From Todiramphus chloris collaris (taxonomy: Eukaryota; Chordata; Aves; Coraciiformes; Alcedinidae), in NCBI GenBank assembly GCA_025345505.1, contig JANVCC010000040.1, positions 11,252,023 to 11,316,022 on the forward strand: DNA of 64,000 nucleotides. Reading direction: 5' to 3'. This document shows, piece after piece, positions 49,230 to 61,905 of the stretch. Within the stretch, counting starts at the first letter, position 1. The number at the start of each line of letters is the position of its first letter. The notes beneath the pieces were generated by a model. That model ran no database searches and was not told the origin of the DNA. It worked only from the letters and a program-made list of their open reading frames with translations. A program made the position numbers and the translations under genes.

Positions 49230-52200
49230 GTGAGAGAGGGCAAAAAGTTTGCAGTATTTCCTGGCTGCCTTTCAGTGAATTGCTGTATTTGTTGAGACTC
49301 TGGAAAAAAAACACCTTTAATTAGTCTTTGCATGAGATGCTTCTTGCCTTTCTTTTTGTAATTCATGAAAGTTGGCAGCATTTTATATGCACAGAGATTT
49401 TAGGTTTTTTATTAGTGTATGTCAATGTGGAAAAAAACTTTGCTTAATACCTGTGGCAGGGTCTCAGTTTATTCAGGGAGAGCAAGATTAGGGTGTCGGT
49501 TGTTAATCTGGCCACTGATACAGGACTAAAGCAATCTATGTTTCATTTATGTTTTCTGAGGATGATATGAGAAGGAAGAAATCATTTTATATGCCAGACA
49601 AATGTGAGTATGTTATATTGACACGTTGTCATGGAAATGTTTCAAGAGACCAAACTTAGTTAATAATACATAATGCTGTAGATAATACATTAGTTATATC
49701 AATTAGTTATACAGGTCAGTGAACCGTAACTGGTGTTAGAATGAACTGAACAGAAATGAATAATTTAAGCTGTACTGTATATATTTTCTAAAGCAGGAGA
49801 CAGGCAGAAGAGGAGATGGATAAACACAGTCTGATGGATAGAAGGAAATGGACAGGTCATTTGTGTAACTCATCCAGCTGTCACAGTAAATATGAAAATC
49901 TGTTTTCTGTCCTCGATCAACTATCTATGCTTATAGCTTAGTTTCCGCTCTTTTTATTTCTCTCAAAAGGCTTTTTTCAGAAGGTTAAAGCCTCATGAAT
50001 TTAAAAATCTGCTTGTTAACTAGGTGTTTTTAAGTTACTTTTGCATTCGGTTGTGGGAAGTATACATGGTGAGGAGCAGCAAGCAGAGTCCTGGAGCAGA
50101 AGGGCCTTCTTAACATGTAGGGCATTCTTAATGCATGTGACATGGTTGCTGGAGGTTTATGGCAAGATGAAGACTACAAAATCTTACGCTGTGTAACACT
50201 GACCACAAAGCAATCAAGTACGCTGGCTCTGTAGAGCTTCTAGATGTATCCTAGACCAGTTTTATTTGTTTTTTCCTTCCTGAATAGAAACAAATCGGTG
50301 ACTGAAATACCTAAACTGCTTAAAATACCAGTACATGATCTGCTCCCCCCACTCCAAATTAAATGAAAAATGTTTAAAAATCAGTGTTTGTCTGCCTACA
50401 GCATTTAGGGCATTAAGTCAGTTCAATGAAATTAAAGAATGATTCAAGCAACTGGGGGACCCCAGTATCCTTCAGGGTTTCTCATGGAACATCAGTAGAG
50501 CCCCATGCAGCAGACCAGGTGCTAAATGTTATTAATCCAAAGGGTTCTGTGGAACAGCTAAAGAGTGTTACGTCTTGCAGACCTTTTTTTACGAAGTGCT
50601 TGTTTCGATAAGGACTGAGGTTTTGTCTGCTCTAGTCTGAGCACCATCTCTGAAAACCAGAGAGCAAATTAAAAACTATTTCTTGCCTTTCCGAAGGAAC
50701 TATGTTACTTATAAACCCTATGTGCCTTTGGGCTACGATTAACTATTCCCAGGAAGAAAGGATTTTGGATAGCCTGAAGAGGAAATGGAGCATGGTGAGG
50801 CACGTTCTTTATAGTATCCTTATGAGAAGAGGGAAACAAGGGAGAATTACTTCTAATTCTGTGATTTCCCTTTTGATTTTGTTTGTTTGGGGTTTTTTTG
50901 TTTGCCACTTACCTAGTAACGTATGGGATATGAAAATATTAGTGATTTTCATTGGAGAGTAACAACATCAGTAAGTCTTGTAGGTATTTCCAGTGGTTTT
51001 TTTTACTTTTTTGCTCACCTGTGTCCTGGTTCTTGTGCCAGCAGAGAACATCTGTATAAAAGGCAGTTGGTTTATGAATATCAAAGCGTCCATATGATAT
51101 GCTTCCTACAGGATATTCCCCTGTGGAAAGAAAAAGCAAGTTGGTGAGTGAGGTGAAGAAAAATGTCTGCTTTTTCCAAGGGAGTATCATGGAGCATAGG
51201 TGTGTATGGCCTAGACTTGAGCACAAGGTAACTAAACTTCCAGCTCACTCTATCCCATGCTACAGTAACTCACACCAGTACTGCCTGTGTGGAGAGGTTT
51301 TAATGAAGATCACCCTCTCACAGTGCTCAGCTGCTGTGTGTTCTTCCTCTCTTAGTAGTGTGCTGCATTAACTGCATTTAAGGGCAGAGCCTCCCCATGA
51401 CATTTCAGGTTCTCTGGTCATTTTAAGTGGGGTATAGTGATCCTGGCATCTTCTCTTTCTCCATTGGAGCATTAACATCTTCCCAGATCTGGACTCTCAA
51501 AACCAGCAGATACCTCAGTGTTACATTAAAGGTGTGATTCAAAGTGGAGTTTTTCATTTTCTTTAGTATCCCAAAAATTGGTATTATTTATGAAGTGCTC
51601 ACCCTTTAGGTAGTTGAGATGAGATTAATCATATCTGTCTCCGCTGAATTCAAGTGACTCCTTAGAAAGAAATTACAGCTTATAAGCTTGAGTTGAGGAT
51701 CTGTTCTTGCTTACGGCTTTCCAAGAAACAGCAAGAAATTTACCAGCATTCAAGTTCAACTGGTAAAGCATATGAGTAGTGAAAAAAGTCTTTGCTAAAG
51801 GCAAACATTGTAGATTTTGCCAACAAGCTTGTGCAAATGGCATTAATAATTAAGAGCATGGCTTCTGTGTCACGTGGCATTTATGAAATGGAAAACTAAT
51901 AGAGAAGGGACTTTATAGGAAATCACCGCTGGGGTTTAGACCTATTGGCTGTGTTAGGTGTTTTTCTACAGGAACATCTTCCCCCCTTCATTTGAATATA
52001 GCTAGACCATATGCAAATGTGAACAAGACACTCATCAGCACAGAATGACAAATGGGATGGTGCAGCCTTTCTCATAACTAGGTGCCAGAAAATTTAAGAG
52101 ACTTCATTACCTTGGCAAGTTAATGCTGCATTCACACTTTAAATTCGGGTTCTAGAAACATTCTACAGGTGTCACTTCAAAGTAGCATGGTTGAGAAGTC

Positions 52201-53472
52201 GAGATACAAGTAGTTTGGTCAAATGGGGGTTTTTTTTCTTGTCATTTTGTGGTCTGTGTGCATTTGAACAATGTAAAAATGGCCCATGTAAAGTGCTGGG
52301 CCAGTGGCATCAGAACATCCCTGCTTGGAATCGAAAGGCGACAGACAAGCAGATCAGTTTCTGCATGTGTTTTTGGAAAGGTTTAAGGAATTTGAAAGTT
52401 AGTGGAAACAGCATCTGTCAGCTATTATTGTAGTGTTGCTCTTCCTCATTTAGCAAGCTGTCAGCCAGTAAATTGTCAGAAAGTTAGGCAAGTATATTTT
52501 TGTATACAGGCCTTGTCAAGTGCTGGAGGCATGTTTCTATCTTTTCTCAGCAATGACATTGTAGGTTCATGTAAAAAAATCTAAACAACCTATTACTTCA
52601 CTGAAAGACAAAGAGTTAGGACAACTGAAAATACTTGCTTTCTGCTATAATAAATATTTAATAACTCTACTGTAAATAAGATCCAGTTGGAAAACAGAAT
52701 TTAGTAGCAGGATGCTTCAGATTTCTCTGAAGTGAGCTAAATGCTTCTTTTAGCAGTTAAGCCTTTACAGATGTCCGCTGAGGAGAACAAACATCTTCAT
52801 AATTTATTTATCACAAGTGAAAGCTGATTTGATACTTGTTCAGCTATATGTTACTTTCATTTAGGTGGCTCTGTCATGTCCACTTCAAAGAAAGCAATAA
52901 GCTTAAATTCTTATCTAACTTTTTTCGAGATGCTTTTCTTCCCTCAAGGTAGACCTTATGCAAGAGAATCTAATAAAGGAAGGACACTGTACCTCTGAAA
53001 AACTTTTCCAGGAAATGCTCTTTTTTCATGAATTGGCATACCGTTTTGTTTATGTTAAGAACTTCCTACTGCATTTATGGTTACTGTATGTTTGGATTGG
53101 AGTCTCCTTCAGAGACTTCAAACCCCCTATTTTAGAACTAGATATTTGCAAGAAATGTGTTCAGACCTATTGAAGAAGAGGAACTTGGCCCCAGGCTTTT
53201 GGATTGTTTGTTGCAGTACATCTTTGAAAACCTTTGTCACCATATGTGACCAAAAAGTATTTTTAAAATCTGGGCTTTTAAGATTGAGTAAATATTTTAT
53301 GCTAACTGCAAGAAGGATCATAGGAAAAATTACCTGAAAATGAAAGGGGTAGGAGGAGGACAAGCACCAAAGTATTCTCTACTCTTTTTTTCCCCTCTGA
53401 GGTTCTCAGATGATACTGCAGTGAATTTTTTCTTCCGAATGTAATGCTTACTTGAGGATGACAGTGTTGAAG
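49230..53472. other. Non-coding AT-rich block
   Basis: Unique sequence with scattered short open frames (at most about 98 codons), often overlapping on opposite strands as at 50702-51371. No transposon, RNA gene or convincing exon was recognised. Confidence 0.55.
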
Positions 53473-53502
53473 AAAAAAAAAAAATAAATAAAAAAAAAAA
53501 AA
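53473..53502. repeat. A-rich simple repeat
   Basis: A12-T-A3-T-A13, followed by TCCCCC. No retroelement body was recognised upstream. Confidence 0.85.
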
Positions 53503-56500
53503 TCCCCCTTTTATTTTAACTTGAACATTATTAAGATCAGTCAGCCACTAGATTGTGCTGTGCACTGTTTGAAAAGAAGCAGAAATTGCAAGATAAGATC
53601 AAGTGCTCACCTGGGGAGACTTAGAAAAGTTGCATATTTGAAGCACATGTTCCAAATGCTAGTCAGGAATGGCTAGCATTAAATTCTTGCATCTGGTGCA
53701 GAACTGCTTGCTTTTATGTTGGTTTCTTTTTTTGTTTTATTGTTTAAAAGGATAATAAAACCTCACAATAATATCTCATAATCAGTATAGCATATCTCCA
53801 GGCACCTTTTGCATGTTGTATTTGCCAAGAAGAACATACGTCGTAGTTTATTTTGCCTGCAGAAATGTTGAGGGTTTGCATCTGGATCCCTTTGGAAATA
53901 AACTTATGATTTGTATCAGTGCAAAAAAAGGAAGAGGAAAATATTCCTCACTGGATGAATATATGGTAATTCATTTTGTCTGGGTGGTGAACAGAATTAA
54001 TATCCAAGCAAAAAGATACACTTTTTGATGGCTTCAGCTGCTGTGTATTGCCAGAAATGTTTCAAATCCAAGCTTCCATCTATTTTTATTTGGCATTGGT
54101 ATTACTGCACTGACATAAGTTAGCTCTGAGTTAAATGGAAGACGATATAGAGAATAAACTCAAAACTACCTTAAAGTGAACAGTAACTCCATCTCATAGT
54201 TTTCCAGCGTATTTTAAGCAAATTCTAGCTATGCTTTGCACATACTAATTTTTTCTGCTTGTTTTTAGGATTTTAGGGAAGGCACTAAGAGAAAGCATAA
54301 GGCTTGAGCAAGGAATGTTTGGATGTCTCCATTAGAGCTTTCTCTTCAGAATTCTTTCCAAATAATTTTCTTTTGTTCCTGCAGATTTCTTTTTATCCTT
54401 AAATTTCATTAAATGAAATGTTGGTGTCAGGGGATTATTTATTTTATGTGTTTGTTTCTTGTGTGCAAGCTGGATAAGTATCATTCCACTGTAGTTATCT
54501 GCTGTGGGCCATTGTAAGAGGCAGGTGTTTGAGCTCACTAAAGATTTTTCTGACTCTGTATATCCCAGACAGTTCTTATATTTCTGCTTCTGTGGCTTCT
54601 GCTCTAGAATTTTTTTTCACCTGTTTAAATGCCTTTATAATTTTTGAAGGCAACAATTTCCTTATGAATCAATATCCATCCACCTTTGGAAAATCCAAGT
54701 CTTCCAGCTGGTGATTCTAGGGTCTCTTCTCTCTGGATTTGTTAAGATGGCTAAGGTTAGTCTTTCCTACGCATATTCTTCAATCCTCCCCGTAGTCTGA
54801 TGCAGATACTTTTAGATCCCTAAGGAAGGAGTTCATCTGAAGGTGCCAGTTAGAATGTTACCCCATTAGGGTGTTATCCCATGAACGTCTAGATGGTGTT
54901 TCCAGCAGGAAGAAAGCCATGCTTTGCCTAGTGCTATCTGGTCATGTTTATCAGTTCTGATATCCATCTTTACTGGAGCCAGAAATAAGTGTTTACATGG
55001 ACTTCTGCAGCCCCTATATTCTGCATCTTTTTAGACCTATTCAGTATATGGCCAATGCAAGTGATTTGCGACTTGTTTTATCCAGACTTTATAGCTCCAT
55101 CAGCTTGATTTCATCTTAGATGTTTTAGTCCAACCACTCAGAATAGTTGTGCACTATTTTATTTTTATTAATGCACTATAAACTTCTCCATATTATTCAT
55201 GGTCTTTTTAGTCTTAGAGATGAACTATCTGAAAACTGTCTATGAATGTAATGCTTTTCCTAACGGAGTTCTGATTACTAAGCAGTTTATTTTTTTACCA
55301 TCAGCAAACGATCATTCACTAATACAATGAACCATTTTAAGAAAGCTTATCTTGTTTGTCTTCTATTAGTGTTGGTTATAATCAGTTTTCTGATTTAGTC
55401 TCATAACTCTGTGCAAATTGTTCCAATCAAACTATATTGTTAAACTATGATAATGCTAAATCCAGTTAATTGTTTATGGAATGTTTTATAGCACAGTTAT
55501 AGAGGCAATTTTGATGAATCAGGTAGCTATAACTAAAGCATACAGATATATTATTGCATCACTGTATTTCAAGTATCACTGGTGTTGCTTTGAAAAGTGC
55601 TAGTCTCAGTTAAAAAGTCAGCAAATTTAAGGGGAAAACAACAACAACAAATGTACTTCAAAATCTTGGTTTAATTTAAAAGTTCATGCTCAAAAGTATA
55701 CAATTTAAATTTTATTTTCCCTATATTACACCCACTGATGACTGTCATGAGAGCAATAGGCTAGACGTGGGATTAAAATTGTGTAAGTTAAGTAATGTAC
55801 CAACTACTCTTTCTTTAGACTGCTGGCTTGAATTGCAGACTTCAGAATTCTTACACCTTAAGCAAAATGTCCTAAACAAATATTAATTTAATATTAGGAG
55901 TTACAGAATGGAAACTACGGCCTATACAGTATTTATATATTTCAAGGACTGAATTTCATACAATTGCAAATTTTCGTAGAAACGCATGAAGTGAATCCTG
56001 AAAAAAATACCTTTTTTTGTACTAAATCTTTTTTATTAGGCAGGCATGTTCAGCAAATGTGCTCTGAATAGATAATGTGAATGTCAAGGTGTGAACAAAT
56101 TTTGAAACGATGCTTTAATTTGCCATGGGAAGTTATTACACTGTCTATAAATTATGTGACTCCCTCATACTAAATACATCCAAAATGAATCTAGACGAGT
56201 CATTAAGGAACAGAAGCACTGGTTTAATTCCATTGTATTCCAACATTATTGAAAGATATATCTTGGAATGGGAATTGATTGAAACATTTTAGACTGATTA
56301 TGTTGATAGTGAAATCCAATTATTTTTCTGTAGATGCTGAAATATATCAACTTGCACTGAGTTGTCATCAAGATTCTGTGAGGGATGTTTGCATATCAAC
56401 CAGCCTTTCCTAGATCCTGATCTTGAATATTCTTCTAATATTATGGATCAGAAGCTCATGATTACAAAGTCTTGTCTGTGTTTAAATTTTATTCAAACAG

Positions 56501-57479
56501 GACAGTATTTGTTGCCCTTTCCATGGTGTGCACTCTCAGAAGGTAGAGAGACGTATTTGGTCCAGTTTGTCTTTGATACAGATCTCTGTTAGTGTCTGAT
56601 GTACTTGTTTTATGAGGAGTAGGTCAGACTTTACAAGGGCTCATGTCAGCCATCTTACTCTAGTACATTTATTTGGTGAATGTATGTTCAGAACTTGCAT
56701 GATGTATTAGACACTCCCATGTTGATTAAAGTAATTTCTTTTTAGCCTTGTTTGTGTTCCCTTATCTGATATATGACTTGCCTAAATTTTGGTTGTGCTG
56801 CATAAAATAGCAAATACGATTATGCGTAAAACTTCAGGCTGAGATCTTTTCAAACCAAGTCTACTCATGTTGAAAATGATGGGAGGAAAACAACTTGGAG
56901 ATGCATCTGTATCTTTCAAATACTGTGTGGTGTAGTGCATCACTTAGTTTCCTTAAACTTTTGCAATTCATGATCAGTGAGTGTAAGAAGGGTTTGTGAA
57001 GAAGTCGAAGCCTCGCTTTCATTCCACAACATACATTTATCTTTTCAACTGCTTCAGTAACAAGAGCAAACTGCAGTACTGATATTGGAGAAACTCGTAA
57101 TTGGGAGTTCAAATCTTAGCCTGTATGTCTCTGACTTGAGGATCACATACCAGAAAGGGAAAGTCTTTTGTTCCCACTAAATTGTTTCTGTTTAAAATAT
57201 TTTTTCAGGTGAGATTTTTTTGGTCATTCATTAGAAATCTTAAAATCATTAATGAAGTTAGAAAAATCCCTTGTCTTGGGGTTTTACAGAAAGAAAACAC
57301 TCATACCAGGTAGAACTGAGTTTCCTAGAATACTTTCACACTTATTAACACACTAAAATGACTTGGAAATTTTCATAAATATTTCTCATATGAAAAAGAG
57401 GCTCCTCAAATGCTTTATTGATCAGTGGTTGACCAGGGCTTTGCCATCTGTCATAAAGCACTTTTGAAGAGCAGTTGAG
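53503..57479. other. Non-coding AT-rich block
   Basis: An 8-bp-arm hairpin lies at 53655-53680 (AATGCTAG and CTAGCATT, 10-nt loop). An (AAC)n microsatellite occurs at about 55636-55650. Otherwise it is unique AT-rich sequence without recognisable genes. Confidence 0.55.
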
Positions 57480-57670
57480 CAGATCTTATGCCTCCGTCCA
57501 TTAGGAACCAATATCAGTCGGTTCAGGAAGAGTATCCAAGGTCGTTAGCCGCTGCTGCAGCTGAAGCGCTAATGTGTGCGTCATGCCTCAGAGTTAATGA
57601 TGCCTGTAGGCTTGTGTTAGCATCCAGAGTGTTTTCCAGCAGTTGGACTTCCTTTTTTCTTCTGTGTAAC
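57480..57670. other. CpG-retaining segment, possible conserved non-coding element
   Basis: Six CpG fall in about 85 bp (57496-57580), including GCCGCTGCTGCAGC and AAGCGCTAATG. The plus strand is open for 62 codons, with an Ala run from GCN triplets. Nothing identifies it as an exon. Complex sequence with retained CpG in an AT-rich desert suggests possible constraint, which would need alignment to show. Confidence 0.25.
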
Positions 57671-59749
57671 TGCTAGTTAAAAGGAGAAACTTTGTGGGCT
57701 TTTTATTGTATGTTTTTAGGAATTACAGAATGATCTTGCTATTTCTCATTTAAAAAAAAAAAAAAAAAGTTCTCAAAACCCTATCATCTTATGAAGCTCA
57801 GCTGAAGAACAGCAAATTTCTCTGATTTCCTGTTTTATTTTGCTGTTATAGACTTTTTTGATGACTGGAGGATATATTTTAGTCAGTTTTCTGTGACTGC
57901 TTTAAGTAGAAAGCCCCAAGGTATGTTTTATTTTGTCAGATATGGCTAATCAAAGTGAGGGTTAAACAGAGTCCTTGAAAAATGTTAGGTTACGTAAAAC
58001 CACATGCCAAGTGTTTCTAAAGTGAAAAGCATGTGTGAAAGCAGGTCATAAATCACTGTGTGTCTAGAAGATGAACTCTCCAGTATTTATTATTTACGCA
58101 CCATTTTGATTTGCCAGTAAGGAAGCTCCTTGTCGGGATAAATAGAGTAATTACAGTGATAACGTATTTGGAGCTGCAGCATCCACCAGTGGGCACAGCT
58201 AAGAGAACAAGCATCCTGTTAACATGTTTCCAGATATGAAGGTGAGCATTTGTCTCAGTAATTTCTTTCTTATGGGAAACTGTACGTAAACCACTGAAGA
58301 AAAAACTAAAGGAAAAGAGAGAGAAGGGAAAGGCGAGAGGAATTGTTCAAGTACCTCCAGGAAAGGTACATAGATTTTTTTTCCTTGTGTATTTCTTAAT
58401 AGTAAAGAAGAGCAGAGAGATTATGTTTCTGTTTCTTAAGAGCTTTCAAAAAAAGGTTTGAAATTTCTTTTCTGAAGACATCCTTTCATATGCATCTATA
58501 TAGAAACATAAATATGCTGTTTGTATGTGTATATATGTATGCGTTTGGATCTGAATATCTTTATAGCTCTGGCTAGAGCTGAGCAATTGAAGGCAGACAT
58601 AATGTGAGCTTTCCCACTATACACTTCTGTCTAGACCCACATGTGCTTGGCCCAGTTCTCCAAATCCTTTGAGAAGAGGCTTCCAGATGGAGCAAAGTGA
58701 CTCCATATACATACATCTCAATATGTAAAAAATACGGGTTCGATAGAAATGTACAAGACTTCTGAGCAATCTGAGAACGCTTTAAAGGTTTTCATGATAT
58801 CACCTGTTTGATGTTAATTTGTTGCAGGTAACAGCTTTTTCATGGGGATCTGCTGACACTGCAGATGAGCTCATCATGCCGTCTAGTTCTGGTTTAGTCC
58901 TCTCTCATGCTGTATCTTTCTGGCATTGAGTAAAAATTTGTTATTCATGATCATAATAGTCATAGAATAAGGGACTGTTATTTTGTGACATAAAATTGCG
59001 TGTGTCTGCGAAGTATGTTCAGCAGTTGGGAAATACTAGCTTTGTTCTCAGCTTGGCTGGACCTTCTGTAGAAGGTGACATCTGGGGAGGTAAAACTGTA
59101 TGACCTTTTTGTAAACTGTAGTGACAAGAGGTGCGTTCCCAATTTTCTTTCACTAAGTAAGTTGTCTTGAGAATTTTCTTCTCAACGTGGATATCTGTGT
59201 AAGTATCAAATATCTTGTCAAAACAGTAAAAAATGCTGTCTGAACTGAAGGTATTTTGTACATTTCAGAGACAAAACATGTCTTGAAAGGTTTTCTGAGA
59301 TGATGTATGATTTGTCTCAGCAGAAACAAAAGAAAGAATTTTATTCTCTGACCACATTCATGAAGCAATATTCATGCATACCTTTCACCAGCACTTTAAC
59401 CCTCCCCACTCCCCCCTTTGATTCCCTGATTCTCCATCTCATAGATGTGGATGGCTTTCACTGAATGAGTTTTTCCAAATTGTGAAGTAGCAAAACCCTG
59501 GTACAGAAAGTTTGGTGTTAGGGATTCATTTGCTGCCATTTCAGATATGTCTCCATCTCCATCTAGTATGGCTCCCTACTGACAGCACAATTCCTGTGAA
59601 CTCTGTCAAAGATGAATGTGCGAGCATACGAACCACAGCAAGTATGAGTAGCAGAAGACACGATGAATAGGTCCTTAGGGTGTGCAATGCACAGGAAGAC
59701 AAAGGAGATAGCAATTCAGCTCACAGGGAAGAGACAGCATTTCTCAGCA
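57671..59749. other. Non-coding AT-rich block
   Basis: An A17 run lies at 57752-57768. A complex, repeat-free stretch at about 58080-58240 might be conserved, but this is unproven. TA/TG-rich simple sequence occurs near 58500-58545. No gene is recognised. Confidence 0.5.
57752..57768. repeat. A17 homopolymer
   Basis: Seventeen consecutive A, simple sequence. Confidence 0.85.
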
Positions 59750-59950
59750 TGATTAAGTGCTTCCATGGAGCTGTAGCAGCTACAATAGCACTTACATCTG
59801 GTAACTTAGCTTTTATAGAGTTCTTTTGCCAGATTTTTCAGTATTTCAATGAGCATATGTATGTTTATCTTGCGAAAGGAGTTTGCTTTAATGTCATTCC
59901 TTCTGAGACGCGCTTGGTACTTAATAAACAACTCCAGAGCACGCCTTCAT
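59750..59950. other. Possible conserved non-coding segment
   Basis: Complex, repeat-free sequence lies within a 95-codon plus-strand open frame (59680-59967). The peptide matches no family I know. The flag rests on sequence texture only. Confidence 0.15.
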
Positions 59951-60403
59951 TTTTGTATTGGGAATGAACTCAAAACGTGAAGCTGAATTTCACACCAAAG
60001 CCATTTATCAGTTGCAAATACACCTGGGTTTTTGAAAAAATGCATATCCTCAGGATTAGTGGGTGAATTTCAGGCACCCCAAGTCTGTTATTTTTTCAAT
60101 TTTAGAACCTGACGTCTTTAGATTTTTTGTCACTGAAGTGATCAGAGTTGAATGAGGCTTCATGTGTACAGGTTAGGGAATGTTTGGAATTGGTGCCATA
60201 TGTTTCCCATTGCAGGAACCTTTATGATATCATCATCGGAGAACATGCTCAATATGCCTTCCAGACTTGGTAATCTCTTTAGATTGCATGATTCGTTGGG
60301 ACTGTGTCAGTGCAATATTCATATTCCTCTGGGTGCACAAATATTAAGATAATTTAATTTTAATTGAATCATTTAATCTATAAGAGCAAAGATTTTATGG
60401 CAT

Positions 60404-60434
60404 CCCCCCCCCCCCCAAAAAAAAAAAAAAAAAA
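60404..60434. repeat. C13 followed by A18
   Basis: Thirteen C (60404-60416) pass directly into eighteen A (60417-60434), a compound mononucleotide repeat. It is probably length-polymorphic and error-prone in sequencing. Confidence 0.9.
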
Positions 60435-61204
60435 GACAAAACAACAACCACCCCAAACTTTTATGTTCTTGATAAAAAAGTATGCAGTATCTTTAACATC
60501 TTGACAAATTATTTTGCTGTGGGGACTGAGAGAAAATTCCTATTCAGTGGACCACTCTTACCTATTGATCCTTAGGTACTCACAGAAAATGGTATTTTTG
60601 GACCCAGTTGCTAGAAGCAGTCCTCCTTCTGTCAGCATATGGACAGCAGCTGTCATTACTGCTAGCCAGTTACACTGTCTCCCTGTCGCAGTCCTTTATC
60701 TGCCCAACTCCAGACGCTAATTCAGAAAATAAGAATAAATAATCAAGGCATGTGGAACCGAGGCCAAGCTTTTTGTCTTTACACCACCTGTTGCCTTTTA
60801 TAGGGTTGGCACAGACAGTCAAAGCCACGGTGGTTTTCTGGATTTCATGATAACTGGACTTTCTGAAACGTACCTTTGCAGTTTTTTGGGGAACTCTTTA
60901 TTTTCCTTAAAATGTTAAAAGTAAAACAAAGAATATCACTGCACATCTACTGCAAAGCAACAGGGGCGGGGGGAAGTTTGAAGGTATCAGAACTGTGTAC
61001 ATTTTTACAAGGTAAGTTGAATGACTGTGCTCAACTGTAGCTCCCCCATCTCTGTTGATGCCTGTGCAAAGGCGGGGGACGTTGAATACCTCAAGGGAAA
61101 TCTGTCCTGTCGTCCTCTTCTCTGGCCTTTTTCCCTTTTTACTCGTGTGCATATCCACTGCAAGTCTCTTTAAATACCCCTGGATTTTCTTTTCTAAGTG
61201 TAGT
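60435..61204. other. Non-coding block
   Basis: Unique sequence with no recognisable gene. Open frames are 68-83 codons and unassigned. Confidence 0.55.
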
Positions 61205-61245
61205 GGGTTCTAGGGCTGGGGAAAGAGGCGGGGGGGGGGCGGGGG
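61205..61245 (+). repeat. G-rich tract, possible G-quadruplex
   Basis: G-runs lie at 61205-61207, 61213-61215, 61218-61221, 61230-61239 and 61241-61245. Loops are 5, 2, 8 and 1 nt, so one loop slightly exceeds the usual 7-nt limit. Quadruplex formation is plausible but not tested. Confidence 0.6.
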
Positions 61246-61829
61246 AAGCCTGTCTTCCTGTTTCCTCAGTTTGTTAAATTGTTTCTTCTACCTTATGAAA
61301 CGATGTCAATTTAAGTGGAGATTTTTTTTTCCGTGTTCCGGATGAAGCAGAGCTTGCACATCCTGTATTTGAATTCAAGGTCAGGCCAGTCTGGGCTGAC
61401 TCCTGGTACCTGGGCTTTAGGCTTTGTCACTGGTGTTTTGAGGCACCTGGTCTGTGGTGTTTTGACCCAGAGCTGCGCAGCACAGCCTGCTTCCTTCAGT
61501 GCCATCTGCCAAAGAAATCCTTTATGTGAGTTTTTTAAGGCACACATAAGTTTGCTATTTTTAGATTAACTAGTAGAGCTGGAAGTAAGCTTTGGAGAAT
61601 GTGGACCATTCTTCAAGTTGGACAAATTATCTTGTCTTCCTGTCTATGCTGATTGGTTTAATGAGTAATATTTTATCTGTCTAGAAACTTTCTCTTACCT
61701 TTGTCTTTAAACTGTCACAGAAATTAAAACCTTGGGGTTTTTTTACATTAGAATTTCCATTGGTGTTGAACGTTGAAATTTAGAAAGCTAGAAAGAGGGT
61801 AAAAACATCTAGTATTCTTAATTAGGACT
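61246..61829. other. Non-coding block
   Basis: Overlapping open frames on opposite strands near 61311-61569 are unassigned. Otherwise it is AT-rich unique sequence. Confidence 0.5.
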
Positions 61830-61905
61830 ATTAGAACTATCCAGTGTAGACTGGAAGGTACCTCTTAAGGTCCCGAAGTCCAATGCCTTTCTAAAGCACA
61901 GTCAG
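61830..61905 (-). mobile_element. CR1 LINE 3' fragment, antisense, degraded
   Basis: On the plus strand, CTGGAAGGTACCTCTTAAGG (61851-61870), GAAGTCCAATGCC and TTCTAAAGCACAGTCA follow the order of the reverse complement of a CR1 3' end (family pattern: TGGAAGGGACCTC, AGTCCAAC, then a GCTCAAGCAGGGTCA-like block). The terminal ATTCTRTG octamers are not clear. The similarity is short and eroded, so this is a moderate call. Confidence 0.55.

Noticed and set aside
53655..53680. Hairpin with 8-bp arms
   Set aside because: The stem is too short and the loop too ordinary for an RNA gene or regulatory call.
58735..58750. GGGTTCGATAG resembling a tRNA B box
   Set aside because: There is no A box or cloverleaf-capable sequence at the right distance upstream, so it is not a tRNA or tRNA-derived SINE.
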